A stretch of DNA of 42,438 nucleotides from Tissierellia bacterium. Its GTDB lineage: Bacteria; Bacillota; Clostridia; Tissierellales; Tepidimicrobiaceae. The notes beneath the pieces were generated by a model. It saw nothing but the letters and a program-made list of their open reading frames with translations. It was not told the origin of the DNA and ran no database searches. The position numbers were made by a program, and so were the translations under genes. Shown here piece after piece: positions 8,292-17,246 of the stretch; the first letter of the stretch is position 1; every line of letters begins with the position of its first letter. The stretch lies in NCBI GenBank assembly GCA_012518745.1, contig JAAYRM010000076.1:1-42438 (forward strand). Reading direction: 5' to 3'.

Positions 8292-9032
8292 ATGAATCCA
8301 GTAGCTTTTAAGATATTTGGTATAGATATAATGTGGTATGGAATCTTTATTTCCACCGGGGTTATTATAGGGACTATTCTCGCGCTAAGGGAAGCCGATA
8401 GATTGGGGATAGAAGAGGATACGGTGATCGATCTATTATTATATGCTATACCAGCCGCATTAATAGGGGCTAGGATATACTATGTAGTCTTCAGTTGGGA
8501 TTATTACGGAAAGAATTTGAAGCAGATATTCAATTTCAGGGGTGGTGGTTTAGCTATACATGGATCCATAATAGCGGCTACCATAGTTGCAATCATATTT
8601 ACTCGGGTTAAGGATGTAGATTTTTGGCAGATAGCGGATGTATGTGCACCGGGGCTCATACTTGGTCAAGCGATAGGTCGCTGGGGCAATTACGTAAATC
8701 AGGAGGCCTATGGCGTCCCCACGGATCTACCATGGGGTATAATGATAGATGGGGTGAAGGTACATCCAACCTTCCTATACGAATCCATATGGAATTTTGC
8801 AGTCTTCATATTCCTACTATGGTATAGGAGGAATAGGGCCGAGGTTTCAGGTGAAGTATTTCTACTATATCTAATGCTATATTCGGCCATAAGATTTTTA
8901 ATAGAGGGGTTGAGAATAGATAGCCTGATGTTAGGACCCATTAGGGTGGCACAATTGGTTAGCGTCCTAGGGGTGGTATTGAGCTTGTATTACCTTAGAA
9001 AAAAGAGAATGAAGAAGGATGTAGAAAAATAG
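8292..9032 (+). CDS. lgt: prolipoprotein diacylglyceryl transferase
   Basis: Polytopic membrane enzyme that transfers diacylglycerol from phosphatidylglycerol to the lipobox cysteine of prolipoproteins, the first step of lipoprotein maturation. The 246 residues have about seven hydrophobic segments, the FRGGGLAIHG motif and the Lgt signature GQAIGRWGNYVNQEAYG. The start ATG follows AGGAAGGTG. The gene ends in its own terminator just before the mraZ region. Confidence 0.95.
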   Translation: MNPVAFKIFGIDIMWYGIFISTGVIIGTILALREADRLGIEEDTVIDLLLYAIPAALIGARIYYVVFSWDYYGKNLKQIFNFRGGGLAIHGSIIAATIVAIIFTRVKDVDFWQIADVCAPGLILGQAIGRWGNYVNQEAYGVPTDLPWGIMIDGVKVHPTFLYESIWNFAVFIFLLWYRRNRAEVSGEVFLLYLMLYSAIRFLIEGLRIDSLMLGPIRVAQLVSVLGVVLSLYYLRKKRMKKDVEK

Positions 9033-9053
9033 GGGGAAACCTCTATTTTTTTT
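9025..9053 (+). terminator. intrinsic terminator after lgt
   Basis: An 11-bp stem with one G-T wobble is closed by a GAAA tetraloop and followed by a T-run. The lgt stop codon lies in the left arm. It isolates lgt from the division cluster. Confidence 0.85.
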
Positions 9054-9194
9054 ATATCCAATAAAAATTTTGTAGACTGATCGGATAAAAAAGATGATTT
9101 TGACCAAATAGGACTATTAGACCGGTAAAAAAAGAAAGTTTTTTCAAAAACTTATGGAAGGATTTTCAAAAATAGTATAGAATAAGGGTATAGG
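9054..9194 (+). other. AT-rich region upstream of mraZ
   Basis: No reading frame of note. It holds two copies of TTTTCAAAAA (9141-9150 and 9163-9172) and a TAGAAT-like -10 candidate at 9178-9183 without a convincing -35. The cluster promoter is probably here, but I cannot place it. Confidence 0.4.
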
Positions 9195-9219
9195 TGGGGT
9201 GAAGTGGTAGGAAGTGGGG
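9195..9219 (+). promoter_or_regulatory. MraZ box (three TGGNN repeats at 10-bp spacing)
   Basis: TGGGG (9195), TGGTA (9205) and TGGGG (9215) are spaced exactly 10 bases apart, the arrangement of TGGGN repeats with 5-bp spacers bound by MraZ. The flanking bases also repeat (GTGGGGTGAA, GTGGTAGGAA, GTGGGGTAAA). The block ends 25 bases before mraZ, as expected for autoregulation of the cluster. Confidence 0.75.
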
Positions 9220-9244
9220 TAAAGTATAACCTAAGGGTGAGAAT

Positions 9245-9676
9245 ATGTTTATAGGCGAATATCAACATACGGTGGATAATAAAGGAAGGGTGATTATGCC
9301 CTCTAAATTCAGAGATGAATTAGGACCTAGTTTCATCATGACCAAGGGTCTGGATAATTGCCTTTTTGTCTATCCCTTAGAGGAGTGGAATATATTCGAA
9401 AAGAAGCTGAGAGCTTTGCCCCTTACCAACAGGGATGCTAGAGCCTTTGTAAGGTTCTTCTTTGCCGGGGCTACGGAATGCAATCTAGATAAGCAGGGAA
9501 GGGTATTGATACCGATGAATTTGAGAGAACATGCAAAGCTATCAAAGGATTCAATCATCATCGGGGTAGGAGCTAGAGTGGAATTATGGAGTAGGGAAGA
9601 ATGGGATGTATATAATGACGATGATAGCCTGAGCTATGATAATATCGCTGAAAGGATGGCGGAATTGGGCATCTAA
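9245..9676 (+). CDS. mraZ: transcriptional regulator MraZ
   Basis: Ring-forming DNA-binding protein with tandem AbrB-like SpoVT domains; it controls its own division and cell-wall cluster. The 143 residues are standard length. MFIGEYQHTVDNKGRVIMP opens the first domain and the second repeats the pattern at CNLDKQGRVLIP. It is the first gene of the cluster, preceded by a MraZ box. rsmH follows 18 bases later. Confidence 0.96.
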   Translation: MFIGEYQHTVDNKGRVIMPSKFRDELGPSFIMTKGLDNCLFVYPLEEWNIFEKKLRALPLTNRDARAFVRFFFAGATECNLDKQGRVLIPMNLREHAKLSKDSIIIGVGARVELWSREEWDVYNDDDSLSYDNIAERMAELGI

Positions 9677-9694
9677 TGATTAGGAGTGGATTCG

Positions 9695-10627
9695 TTGAAA
9701 TTTGAACATATTCCTGTATTGCTGGATGAAGTAATAGAGGGTTTGAATATAAAAGAAGATGGAATATATGTGGATGGCACCCTAGGCGGGGCCGGTCATT
9801 CGATCGAAATTGCCAAAAGATTGACGGATGGTAAATTGATTGGAATAGACCAGGATGAGAATGCAATTAAAAAGGCCAGGGATGTATTAGCGAATCATCT
9901 GGACAAGGTCCATCTGGTCCATGATAATTATAGAAATATCGGGGATATATTATTCGATTTAAATATACATAGAGTAGACGGGATATTATTGGATATAGGG
10001 GTATCCTCTCATCAATTGGATGAGGAGGATAGGGGATTTTCCTATCATGGAGATGCCCAATTGGATATGAGGATGGACAAGACTCAGGATACTAGCGCAT
10101 GGGATGTGATCAATGGGTATAGCGAGAAGGATTTGGAGAGGATCATCTGGGATTATGGGGAAGAGAGATGGGCTAAAAGGATTGCTGAATTCATCGTCGA
10201 GGGTAGGGCGGAAGGTCCTATAGACACAACTCTCGAACTGGTGGAGATCATTAAAAAGGCGATACCCAAGGGGGTTAGGATGAAGGGCCCCCACCCAGCT
10301 AGGCAGACATTTCAAGCCATTAGGATAGAGGTAAATAGGGAGCTAGAGGTGTTGGAGCAGAGCATACCCATCATGTGCAGGCTATTGAATGAAGGTGGCA
10401 GGCTCTGTATAATTACATTTCATTCCCTTGAGGATAGGATTGTGAAAAATGAATTTAGGGATCTCAATAGGGATTGTATCTGTCCACCTGAATTTCCAAT
10501 ATGTAATTGTGATAAGAGACGAGAGATTAAATTGATTACGCGAAGGCCAATAGTACCTACCGAACTTGAGATCGATAAAAACCCACGCTCGAGGAGCTCC
10601 AAGTTACGGATTGCTGAAAGGGTTTAG
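9695..10627 (+). CDS. rsmH: 16S rRNA (cytosine-1402-N4) methyltransferase
   Basis: SAM-dependent methyltransferase modifying C1402 in the ribosomal P site. The SAM-binding block VDGTLGGAGHS, the LLDIGVSSHQLD segment and the late ITFHSLEDRIVK motif are present. The start is assigned to TTG 9695, eight bases after GGAG (9683-9686). This gives MKFEHIPVLLDEV, the usual family start, and 310 residues. The GTG at 9686 falls on the ribosome-binding site and is less likely. It sits in its conserved place between mraZ and ftsL. Confidence 0.95.
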   Translation: MKFEHIPVLLDEVIEGLNIKEDGIYVDGTLGGAGHSIEIAKRLTDGKLIGIDQDENAIKKARDVLANHLDKVHLVHDNYRNIGDILFDLNIHRVDGILLDIGVSSHQLDEEDRGFSYHGDAQLDMRMDKTQDTSAWDVINGYSEKDLERIIWDYGEERWAKRIAEFIVEGRAEGPIDTTLELVEIIKKAIPKGVRMKGPHPARQTFQAIRIEVNRELEVLEQSIPIMCRLLNEGGRLCIITFHSLEDRIVKNEFRDLNRDCICPPEFPICNCDKRREIKLITRRPIVPTELEIDKNPRSRSSKLRIAERV

Positions 10628-10655
10628 GTTCTAAATTAAAGGGGGTTAGAATAAA

Positions 10656-11141
10656 TTGTTAGTAACTAAAAGAGAGTTGGAATACTATCATCCAGAACAA
10701 GTCGATATAGATTATGAACGACAGCGGAAGATTATCGAGGGGCGCAATAAGAGGAGAAGAAGGTCCCGTTCTCTACAGAAGTTACTTGGAATAGGATTGG
10801 CAATCATTGGCACAGGCTTATCCCTTTTAATTCTAATAGGATATGTTAATATAACTAGGGTAAATCATGAAATTGCTGAACTAGAAGAACAGGAGATGGA
10901 GTTGAACAGAGAGAAGGAGGACCTAATCGCTGAACTAGAGGGTATCAAAAGCCCTGCTAAGCTGGAAGGAGATGCGGTGAGTAGGTTGGGAATGGATTAT
11001 CCCACGGAAGAGCAGGTTGTATATCTGGATATAGAGGAGTTGAACTTTGCTGAAAATCAGAATGGAGGCAGTATAGGGGATCGGCCCCTCCTCGCTCGGC
11101 AATTCAAAGAGGTTTTCAATCTATTATTGGGTTTGTTTTAG
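10656..11141 (+). CDS. ftsL: FtsL-like cell division protein
   Basis: Small bitopic membrane protein that links FtsQ/DivIB and DivIC to the septal synthase. Of 161 residues, about 45 are a basic cytoplasmic part (GRNKRRRRSR), followed by one membrane segment (about 47-67) and a coiled coil rich in E and K. The sequence is poorly conserved, so the call rests on architecture and on the position between rsmH and the penicillin-binding protein. The start is TTG 10656 with AAAGGGGG upstream. The tail beyond residue 130 (NQNGGSIGD onward) has no obvious counterpart. Confidence 0.75.
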   Translation: MLVTKRELEYYHPEQVDIDYERQRKIIEGRNKRRRRSRSLQKLLGIGLAIIGTGLSLLILIGYVNITRVNHEIAELEEQEMELNREKEDLIAELEGIKSPAKLEGDAVSRLGMDYPTEEQVVYLDIEELNFAENQNGGSIGDRPLLARQFKEVFNLLLGLF

Positions 11142-11153
11142 GGGGAATTAATA

Positions 11154-13337
11154 TTGTCATTACCCAGCAATGTATCGAAGCGAAGGCTGATATTGGCCTT
11201 TATAATGGTATTAGCAATATCTTTGGGACTAATAATTAGATTAGGGTATATACAATTGGTAACTGGGGAAGAGTTAAAAAAAGGAGCCCTGGAACAATGG
11301 ACCAAGGGTATCGAAATAAAATCCAAACGTGGAATAATATATGATAGAAATGGTAAGAAACTGGCGATTTCCATAAGCTCCTATACCGTATGGGCCAATC
11401 CTGCGGATATAGTTGAGTCGGATAGCACCGCAGAACAGGTAGCAGGGCAGGTGGCAAAGGTATTGGACATGGAAGAAGCCGAAGTCTATGAGAGGATAAC
11501 TAAGAAGCAGAACGTGGTGAAGATCAAGCAATGGATCAGCAAGGAGGAAGCTAAGGAATTAAGGAAGCTTAGAATTCCCGGTATAGAGATAGTGGATGAT
11601 AATAAGAGGTTCTATCCATATGAGGATTTTGCAAGCCATGTACTGGGCTTTACCGATATAGATAATAATGGACTCTATGGCATAGAAAAGACCTATAATA
11701 AATATCTATCGGGAGCTCCCGGTAAATGGGTTAGAACCGAGGATGCGCGCGGGAAACAGCTACCCTATGATGGGGAGAGGGTTTATGATGCCGAGGATGG
11801 ACTACATACGGTTCTGACCATCGATGAGACCATACAACATTTTGCGGAGAAAGTCGCAGTAGAATCCCTAGCTATTACCAAGGCGAAGGGCATATCCATT
11901 GTGGTTATGGAGCCATCGACTGGGGATATATTGGCCATGGCAAATATGCCTCAATATAATCCAAATAAGCCGAGGGAACCGCTGGATGAGGAGATGGCAG
12001 CAAAATGGGATGGCCTATCGCAGCAGGAGTTGCAGCAGGAATGGTATGATGTATGGCGTAATTTTAGTATAAATGATTCCTATGAACCAGGATCCACGTT
12101 TAAAACCATAGTCGCAGCCGCCGCCCTCGAGGAGGGCATAGCAAATCTAGATAGCCAATTCTATTGTGGTGGCTTCGTCAGGGATATTCCTGGTAGGGTA
12201 CTAAAATGTGTTAGATGGTATAATCCACATGGGGCGCAAACCCTGAAAGAGGGAATGGAAAATTCATGCAACGTCGTATTCGTAAATCTGGGTAGACAAT
12301 TGGGAAAAGAAAATCTATATAAATACATAAAAGCATTTGGTTTCGGCGAGGGAACCGGGATTGAATTGACCGGAGAACAGAGCGGTATAATCCCACCTAA
12401 CTTGGATTCTATAAAGGAAATAAATCTAGCCACCATGTCCTATGGGCATGGGATAGCAGTAACGCCTATGCAGCTAATAAATGCTATATCCGCTATTGCC
12501 AACGAGGGTAACCTTATGAAACCTAGGTTGGTGTCTAAGTTGATGGATAATGAGAACAATATCGTAATAGAAAATGAACCCGAGGTAATTAGGCGAGTTA
12601 TATCCAAGGCTACATCCGATGATATGCTGGATATGATGGAAGGAGTTGTGTCGACGGGCTCCGGAACCAGTGCATATGTACCGGGTTATAGGATTGCAGG
12701 AAAGACGGGGACTGCCCAAAAGGTAATAGACGGGAGCTATGCACCAGGCAAGTATATTGGATCCTTTGTAGCAGTTGCGCCGGCAGATGATCCTCAGATT
12801 GCGGTCCTAGTTATAGTGGATGAACCCGTGGGGGCATACTATGGTGGAAGCGTTGCAGCACCTGTTGCGGGAAAACTCATAGAGGAGACCCTGGCATACC
12901 TCGATGTTGAAAAGCAGTTTACAGAGGAGGAGAGGGAAGAATATGGATATATTATAGAGGTCCCGGATGTGCGCAATAAGACTATGGAAGAGGCTGGGAA
13001 GATTTTAGCTGAAATAGATCTTAGGTACGCAACGGAATCTTTAAATATCGTTGAAGATTCCCTGATCATAGGTCAGTTTCCATTGCCGGGAACAGAGGTC
13101 AGCAAGGGTTCTATAATAGATCTTTATCTATCGGAGGAGTTTGAATCCAACGATAGCATCATAATGCCAGATCTGATAGATAAATCGAAGGATGAGATAG
13201 TAGACATACTAGATGATCTGGGATTGAATTACCGATTCAAGGGTGAGGGGTTAGCGGTGACCCAGAAGCCCAAACCGGGTATAAAAATCGATACAAATTC
13301 CAATATAGAAGTTGAATTTTCCAAGGCAAAGGAGTAA
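11154..13337 (+). CDS. class B penicillin-binding protein with PASTA domains (FtsI/PBP2B/SpoVD type)
   Basis: Septal or spore-cortex transpeptidase, 727 residues: one N-terminal membrane anchor (about 11-33), a dimerisation domain from KSKRGIIYDRNG, then the transpeptidase domain. Its catalytic motifs are STFK (S314, K317), SCN (371-373) and KTG (517-519). Two PASTA repeats fill about 592-727 (VPDVRNKTMEEA and MPDLIDKSKDEI). Two repeats recall vegetative PBP2B/PBP2x more than single-repeat SpoVD, but clostridia often keep one copy here, so I leave the symbol open. TTG 11154 follows AGGGGGAA. Confidence 0.92.
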   Translation: MSLPSNVSKRRLILAFIMVLAISLGLIIRLGYIQLVTGEELKKGALEQWTKGIEIKSKRGIIYDRNGKKLAISISSYTVWANPADIVESDSTAEQVAGQVAKVLDMEEAEVYERITKKQNVVKIKQWISKEEAKELRKLRIPGIEIVDDNKRFYPYEDFASHVLGFTDIDNNGLYGIEKTYNKYLSGAPGKWVRTEDARGKQLPYDGERVYDAEDGLHTVLTIDETIQHFAEKVAVESLAITKAKGISIVVMEPSTGDILAMANMPQYNPNKPREPLDEEMAAKWDGLSQQELQQEWYDVWRNFSINDSYEPGSTFKTIVAAAALEEGIANLDSQFYCGGFVRDIPGRVLKCVRWYNPHGAQTLKEGMENSCNVVFVNLGRQLGKENLYKYIKAFGFGEGTGIELTGEQSGIIPPNLDSIKEINLATMSYGHGIAVTPMQLINAISAIANEGNLMKPRLVSKLMDNENNIVIENEPEVIRRVISKATSDDMLDMMEGVVSTGSGTSAYVPGYRIAGKTGTAQKVIDGSYAPGKYIGSFVAVAPADDPQIAVLVIVDEPVGAYYGGSVAAPVAGKLIEETLAYLDVEKQFTEEEREEYGYIIEVPDVRNKTMEEAGKILAEIDLRYATESLNIVEDSLIIGQFPLPGTEVSKGSIIDLYLSEEFESNDSIIMPDLIDKSKDEIVDILDDLGLNYRFKGEGLAVTQKPKPGIKIDTNSNIEVEFSKAKE

Positions 13338-13343
13338 TATAAT

Positions 13344-13370
13344 AAAGGGCGACTTTCAGAGTTGCCTTTT
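13344..13370 (+). terminator. weak hairpin between the PBP gene and murE (possible attenuator)
   Basis: AAAGG(G)CGACT pairs with AGTTGCCTTT with one bulged G and one G-T pair, and ends in TTTT. The T-run is short, so it may only partly reduce read-through into murE. Confidence 0.4.
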
Positions 13371-13405
13371 AATTAATTATTGAGTAAGGGAAAGCAGGTG
13401 CTGAC

Positions 13406-14869
13406 TTGAAGCTTGAAACTATAGTCGAAAATAGTCAAATAATAACTATACTGGGTAATAGGGATATAGAGATTACGGGTATAGAGAATGATTCTAGGAA
13501 GGTATCCCGTGGCAATATGTTTATCGCGATAAAGGGCTTTACCGTAGATGGGCATGATTATATAGATAGCGCTATAGATAAAGGCGCCATCTGTATAGTG
13601 GTAAGTAAGGATATTCCGCTTGAAAGGGATGATATTACATTTATCAGGGTTGATGATACTATCGATGCACTATCGGAATATTCATCCATATTCTACGGCG
13701 AACCATCTAGGCGATTACAGGTTATGGGTATTACTGGAACCAACGGGAAGACATCTATTACATATATGATACAGGGTATATTCGAGGAGGCCAGCAGACA
13801 TACCGGTATAATTGGGACCATGGGTTCAAATTTTGCCGGGAAGGTTCTCGATAATAGGAACACCACCCCAAATTCCCTCATAATTCAAAGGCAGTTGAAT
13901 GAGATGTTGGATGCTGGAATGGAATTCTGCGCCATGGAGGTATCCTCCCATGCTTTAGAGCTGAGACGGGTCAGGGATGTGGACTTCCAGGTTGGGATCT
14001 TTACCAACCTTACCGAGGAGCATCTGGATTTTCATAGGACCATGGAGGACTATTATAATAGTAAATTAAAATTGTTCAATAGGACAAAGGCATATAATAT
14101 AGTAAATGGCGACGATATATATGGTAGAAGGATTTTGCAAGAGGTAGGGAATGAGGTACCTATGCTCACCTATGGAATAGATGGGGATTATGATGTCTAT
14201 GCAACGGATGTAGATTGCCATATAGCCGGGGTAGATTTCACCCTGAATACCCGGAAGGGTTCCATCCCCATAGAATTGAAGCTATTGGGAAGATTCAACG
14301 TATATAATGCATTGGCAGCCATATCCTGCGGTATGGTCTATGATATAGATCTACCTACCATCAAGAGGGGCATCGAGGGTATTGCCAATATCAAGGGGAG
14401 GTTTGAGATCGTACCCATAGATAGGGATTATAGCGTCATCATAGACTATGCCCATACGCCGGATGGATTAGAGGAGATTCTGAGTACAATAGATCAGTTT
14501 GCAGAGGGGAGAAAGATTGTGGTATTCGGAGCAGGTGGTAATAGGGATAGGACGAAGCGACCCATTATGGGGGAAACGGTAGCTAGGCATGCGGACCTAG
14601 CGATAGTCACCTCGGATAATCCTAGGTTTGAGGATCCAAAGGCTATAATAGAGGATATACTGGTGGGCATTAGGAAAATTGGGGGCGATCATGTGGTCAT
14701 AGTGGATAGGAGAAAGGCCATAGAATATGCATTATCGATAGCCATGCCCGATGATATAATAGTCTTGGCTGGAAAAGGACATGAAACATATACGATTATG
14801 GAGGATAGGGTTATAGACTTCGACGAAAGACAGATAGTATTAGACATATTAGGGGATATGCACATATAG
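13406..14869 (+). CDS. murE: UDP-MurNAc-L-Ala-D-Glu ligase (probably meso-diaminopimelate-adding)
   Basis: Cytoplasmic Mur ligase that adds the third residue of the stem peptide. The 487 residues show the ATP loop GTNGKTS (111-117), MEVSSHAL and the C-terminal-domain motif SDNPR. DNPR (404-407) is the signature of enzymes using meso-diaminopimelate, so an A1-gamma type wall is inferred. The start is TTG 13406 after GCAGGTG. The next gene is mraY; murF, which normally sits between them, is missing. Confidence 0.95.
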   Translation: MKLETIVENSQIITILGNRDIEITGIENDSRKVSRGNMFIAIKGFTVDGHDYIDSAIDKGAICIVVSKDIPLERDDITFIRVDDTIDALSEYSSIFYGEPSRRLQVMGITGTNGKTSITYMIQGIFEEASRHTGIIGTMGSNFAGKVLDNRNTTPNSLIIQRQLNEMLDAGMEFCAMEVSSHALELRRVRDVDFQVGIFTNLTEEHLDFHRTMEDYYNSKLKLFNRTKAYNIVNGDDIYGRRILQEVGNEVPMLTYGIDGDYDVYATDVDCHIAGVDFTLNTRKGSIPIELKLLGRFNVYNALAAISCGMVYDIDLPTIKRGIEGIANIKGRFEIVPIDRDYSVIIDYAHTPDGLEEILSTIDQFAEGRKIVVFGAGGNRDRTKRPIMGETVARHADLAIVTSDNPRFEDPKAIIEDILVGIRKIGGDHVVIVDRRKAIEYALSIAMPDDIIVLAGKGHETYTIMEDRVIDFDERQIVLDILGDMHI

Positions 14870-14899
14870 TAATAGAGGATACCGGAGAGGAGAACAGCA

Positions 14900-15865
14900 A
14901 TGATTGAATATATAGATATTATTAGAATCATCTTGGTTGCGTTTACAACGACCTTAATACTAGGTCCTATAATCATTCCCGTGTTGGTAAAGTTGAAAAT
15001 TGGACAAAACATAAGGGATGATGGGCCGGAAAGCCATCTATCGAAGAGTGGTACGCCTACCATGGGGGGCATAATAATACTAATCGGCCTTTTGATAACC
15101 ACAATAACTTCGGGCCAATTGAATAGCGATATGTATATATTATTGATGTCTACTATTGGTTTTGGATTGATAGGATTTGTGGATGATTACTTTAAGGTGG
15201 TAAATAAGAGATCCCTTGGGTTAAGGGCATATCAGAAATTGATGGCGCAGATAGCATTGGCCATACTATTGGCCATATATCAATCAAATGCTTCCATATT
15301 GGGGACGAATATAATTATTCCCTTTCTGAGCAATAGGTATTTGGATTTGGGAATCATGTACGTTCCCTTTATAGCATTTGTGGTGGTGGGAACGGTAAAT
15401 AGCGTTAACTTGACCGATGGCCTAGATGGATTGGCCGCAGGAGTTACGTTGATAGTGATGTCCTTCTTTGGAATAGTTGCCCTCAACTGGGGCATGAGCA
15501 GCATATCTATGTTTTCGGTGGCCTTAACCGGTGCCTGCCTTGGATTTTTGATATATAATGCCTACCCAGCTAGGGTATTTATGGGGGATACGGGTTCAAT
15601 GGCCCTAGGTGGGGCGGTATCTGCAGTTGCCATATTGTTAAATCTTCCCCTGATGCTACCGATAGTAGGGGGAATCTATGTTATAGAGAGTTTATCGGTA
15701 ATTATTCAGGTAATATCCTATAAATTGACCGGCAAGAGGGTGTTCTTGATGAGCCCCCTCCACCATCATTTTGAGGAGAAGGGTTGGGCGGAGACGAGGG
15801 TTGTCATAGTGTTTTGGAGTGTTACGGTTATACTATCATTGATAGGGGTCATCAGTTTAAACTGA
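14900..15865 (+). CDS. mraY: phospho-N-acetylmuramoyl-pentapeptide transferase
   Basis: Polytopic membrane enzyme that attaches phospho-MurNAc-pentapeptide to undecaprenyl phosphate, giving lipid I. The 321 residues have about ten hydrophobic helices. TPTMGGI, the FVDDYFK acidic motif, the NLTDGLDGLA motif, YPARVFMGDTGS and the final SPLHHHFE are all present. The start ATG is preceded by GAGAGGAG. The stop is directly adjacent to the beginning of the murD reading frame. Confidence 0.97.
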   Translation: MIEYIDIIRIILVAFTTTLILGPIIIPVLVKLKIGQNIRDDGPESHLSKSGTPTMGGIIILIGLLITTITSGQLNSDMYILLMSTIGFGLIGFVDDYFKVVNKRSLGLRAYQKLMAQIALAILLAIYQSNASILGTNIIIPFLSNRYLDLGIMYVPFIAFVVVGTVNSVNLTDGLDGLAAGVTLIVMSFFGIVALNWGMSSISMFSVALTGACLGFLIYNAYPARVFMGDTGSMALGGAVSAVAILLNLPLMLPIVGGIYVIESLSVIIQVISYKLTGKRVFLMSPLHHHFEEKGWAETRVVIVFWSVTVILSLIGVISLN

Positions 15866-15883
15866 TTGAAAGTTGGGGTAGGG

Positions 15884-17245
15884 ATGAATTTGAATGATAA
15901 AAACATACTGGTGTTGGGATTGGGCGTAAGCGGAGTTTCCACCACAAGGGCCTTAGACAATCTGGGTGCCAATATATTCATCAGTGATGCTAAAGAGGAG
16001 AATGATCTAGAGGAATACATAGGCCAGATAGAGGATATAGATGCAGATCTGTATCTAGGCACGGATGATATACCATTGGATGATATAGACCTGATCATAA
16101 AGAGCCCTGGTATACCTCCGACTATAGATATTTTGAATAGGGCTGATGAAAAGGGTATAGAGGTTATTACCGATTTGGAATTGGCCTATAGGATTAAACC
16201 CGATAGCAACTTGATAGCTATTACCGGAACAAATGGAAAGACTACCACTACGCTATTGACTGGAGAATTTTTTAAGGAATCGGGCATCCCAACCCATATA
16301 GCTGGGAATATAGGGGTTGGCATATTATGGGATATGCTCAATGCCGGGGATGAGGATGTATTCGTAGTAGAGGCGAGTAGCTTTCAATTGGAGCATACTA
16401 GATTATTCAATCCAAAGGTGAGCTTAATCCTAAATATCACATCTGATCACCTGGATTGGCATGGGAATATAGATAATTATATTCAGGCTAAGAAGAAGAT
16501 ATTTCAAAATCAGGACATTAACGGATATACCATATTAAACTACGATGATCCGCTATTGAAGGATTTCAAGGACAAGATTCACTCTAAGCTGATATGGTTT
16601 AGCGTGGATAATAAGCTTGATAGAGGAATATATATAGATGATGGATATATCATAGTTGATAATGGGGGGACGAGGGAAAGGGTTATAAGGGTTGAGGATA
16701 TAAGGATCTTGGGCAAACATAACCTAGAGAATGCCCTTGCTAGCATATCAATAGGATGGATAATGGGATTGAAAATGGATGCGATGAGGAAGGTCCTCGA
16801 AAGATTTCCAGGTGTGGAGCATAGGCTAGAATATGTAGGTGAGATTCAGGGTATAAGTTTTTATAACGATTCCAAAGCAACTAATCCAGAGGCAAGCATA
16901 GGGGCTATAGGGGCAATGGATGCCCCCATTATATTGATAGCGGGGGGACAGGATAGGGGTAGCCGGTTCGATGATCTGATCCAATCCCTGGGGGATAAGG
17001 TAAAGGCCCTCATACTACTGGGGGAGACCAGTAAAAAGATAGGGGATACTGCTATAAAATATGGATTTGAGAATATATATATAGTAGATGATATGGATGC
17101 GGCCGTTAGAAGGGGCTATCAATTGGGGATTCCGGGGGATAGTATACTCCTTTCGCCCGCATGTGCAAGTTGGGATATGTATAAGAGTTTTGAGATAAGG
17201 GGAAATCATTTTAAGGAATCTGTAAATCGTTTGGGGGAGGAATAG
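15884..17245 (+). CDS. murD: UDP-N-acetylmuramoylalanine-D-glutamate ligase
   Basis: Adds D-glutamate to UDP-MurNAc-L-Ala. About 453 residues: an N-terminal Rossmann domain (NILVLGLGVSGVSTTRAL), the ATP loop ITGTNGKTTTT, VVEASSFQLE, and a C-terminal domain with NDSKATNPEAS and LLSPACASWDMY. ATG 15884 is preferred because GGGG/AGGG lies just upstream; TTG 15866 has no ribosome-binding site and TTG 15890 is an alternative. ftsW follows after one base. Confidence 0.95.
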   Translation: MNLNDKNILVLGLGVSGVSTTRALDNLGANIFISDAKEENDLEEYIGQIEDIDADLYLGTDDIPLDDIDLIIKSPGIPPTIDILNRADEKGIEVITDLELAYRIKPDSNLIAITGTNGKTTTTLLTGEFFKESGIPTHIAGNIGVGILWDMLNAGDEDVFVVEASSFQLEHTRLFNPKVSLILNITSDHLDWHGNIDNYIQAKKKIFQNQDINGYTILNYDDPLLKDFKDKIHSKLIWFSVDNKLDRGIYIDDGYIIVDNGGTRERVIRVEDIRILGKHNLENALASISIGWIMGLKMDAMRKVLERFPGVEHRLEYVGEIQGISFYNDSKATNPEASIGAIGAMDAPIILIAGGQDRGSRFDDLIQSLGDKVKALILLGETSKKIGDTAIKYGFENIYIVDDMDAAVRRGYQLGIPGDSILLSPACASWDMYKSFEIRGNHFKESVNRLGEE

Positions 17246-17246
17246 C

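Noticed and set aside
8624..8827. Second-frame ORF inside lgt
   Set aside because: It is a shadow frame with no start signal or family pattern, inside a clear lgt gene.
9100..9120. Promoter TTGACC with TATTAG before mraZ
   Set aside because: The spacing is only 9 bases, far too short for a sigma-A promoter.
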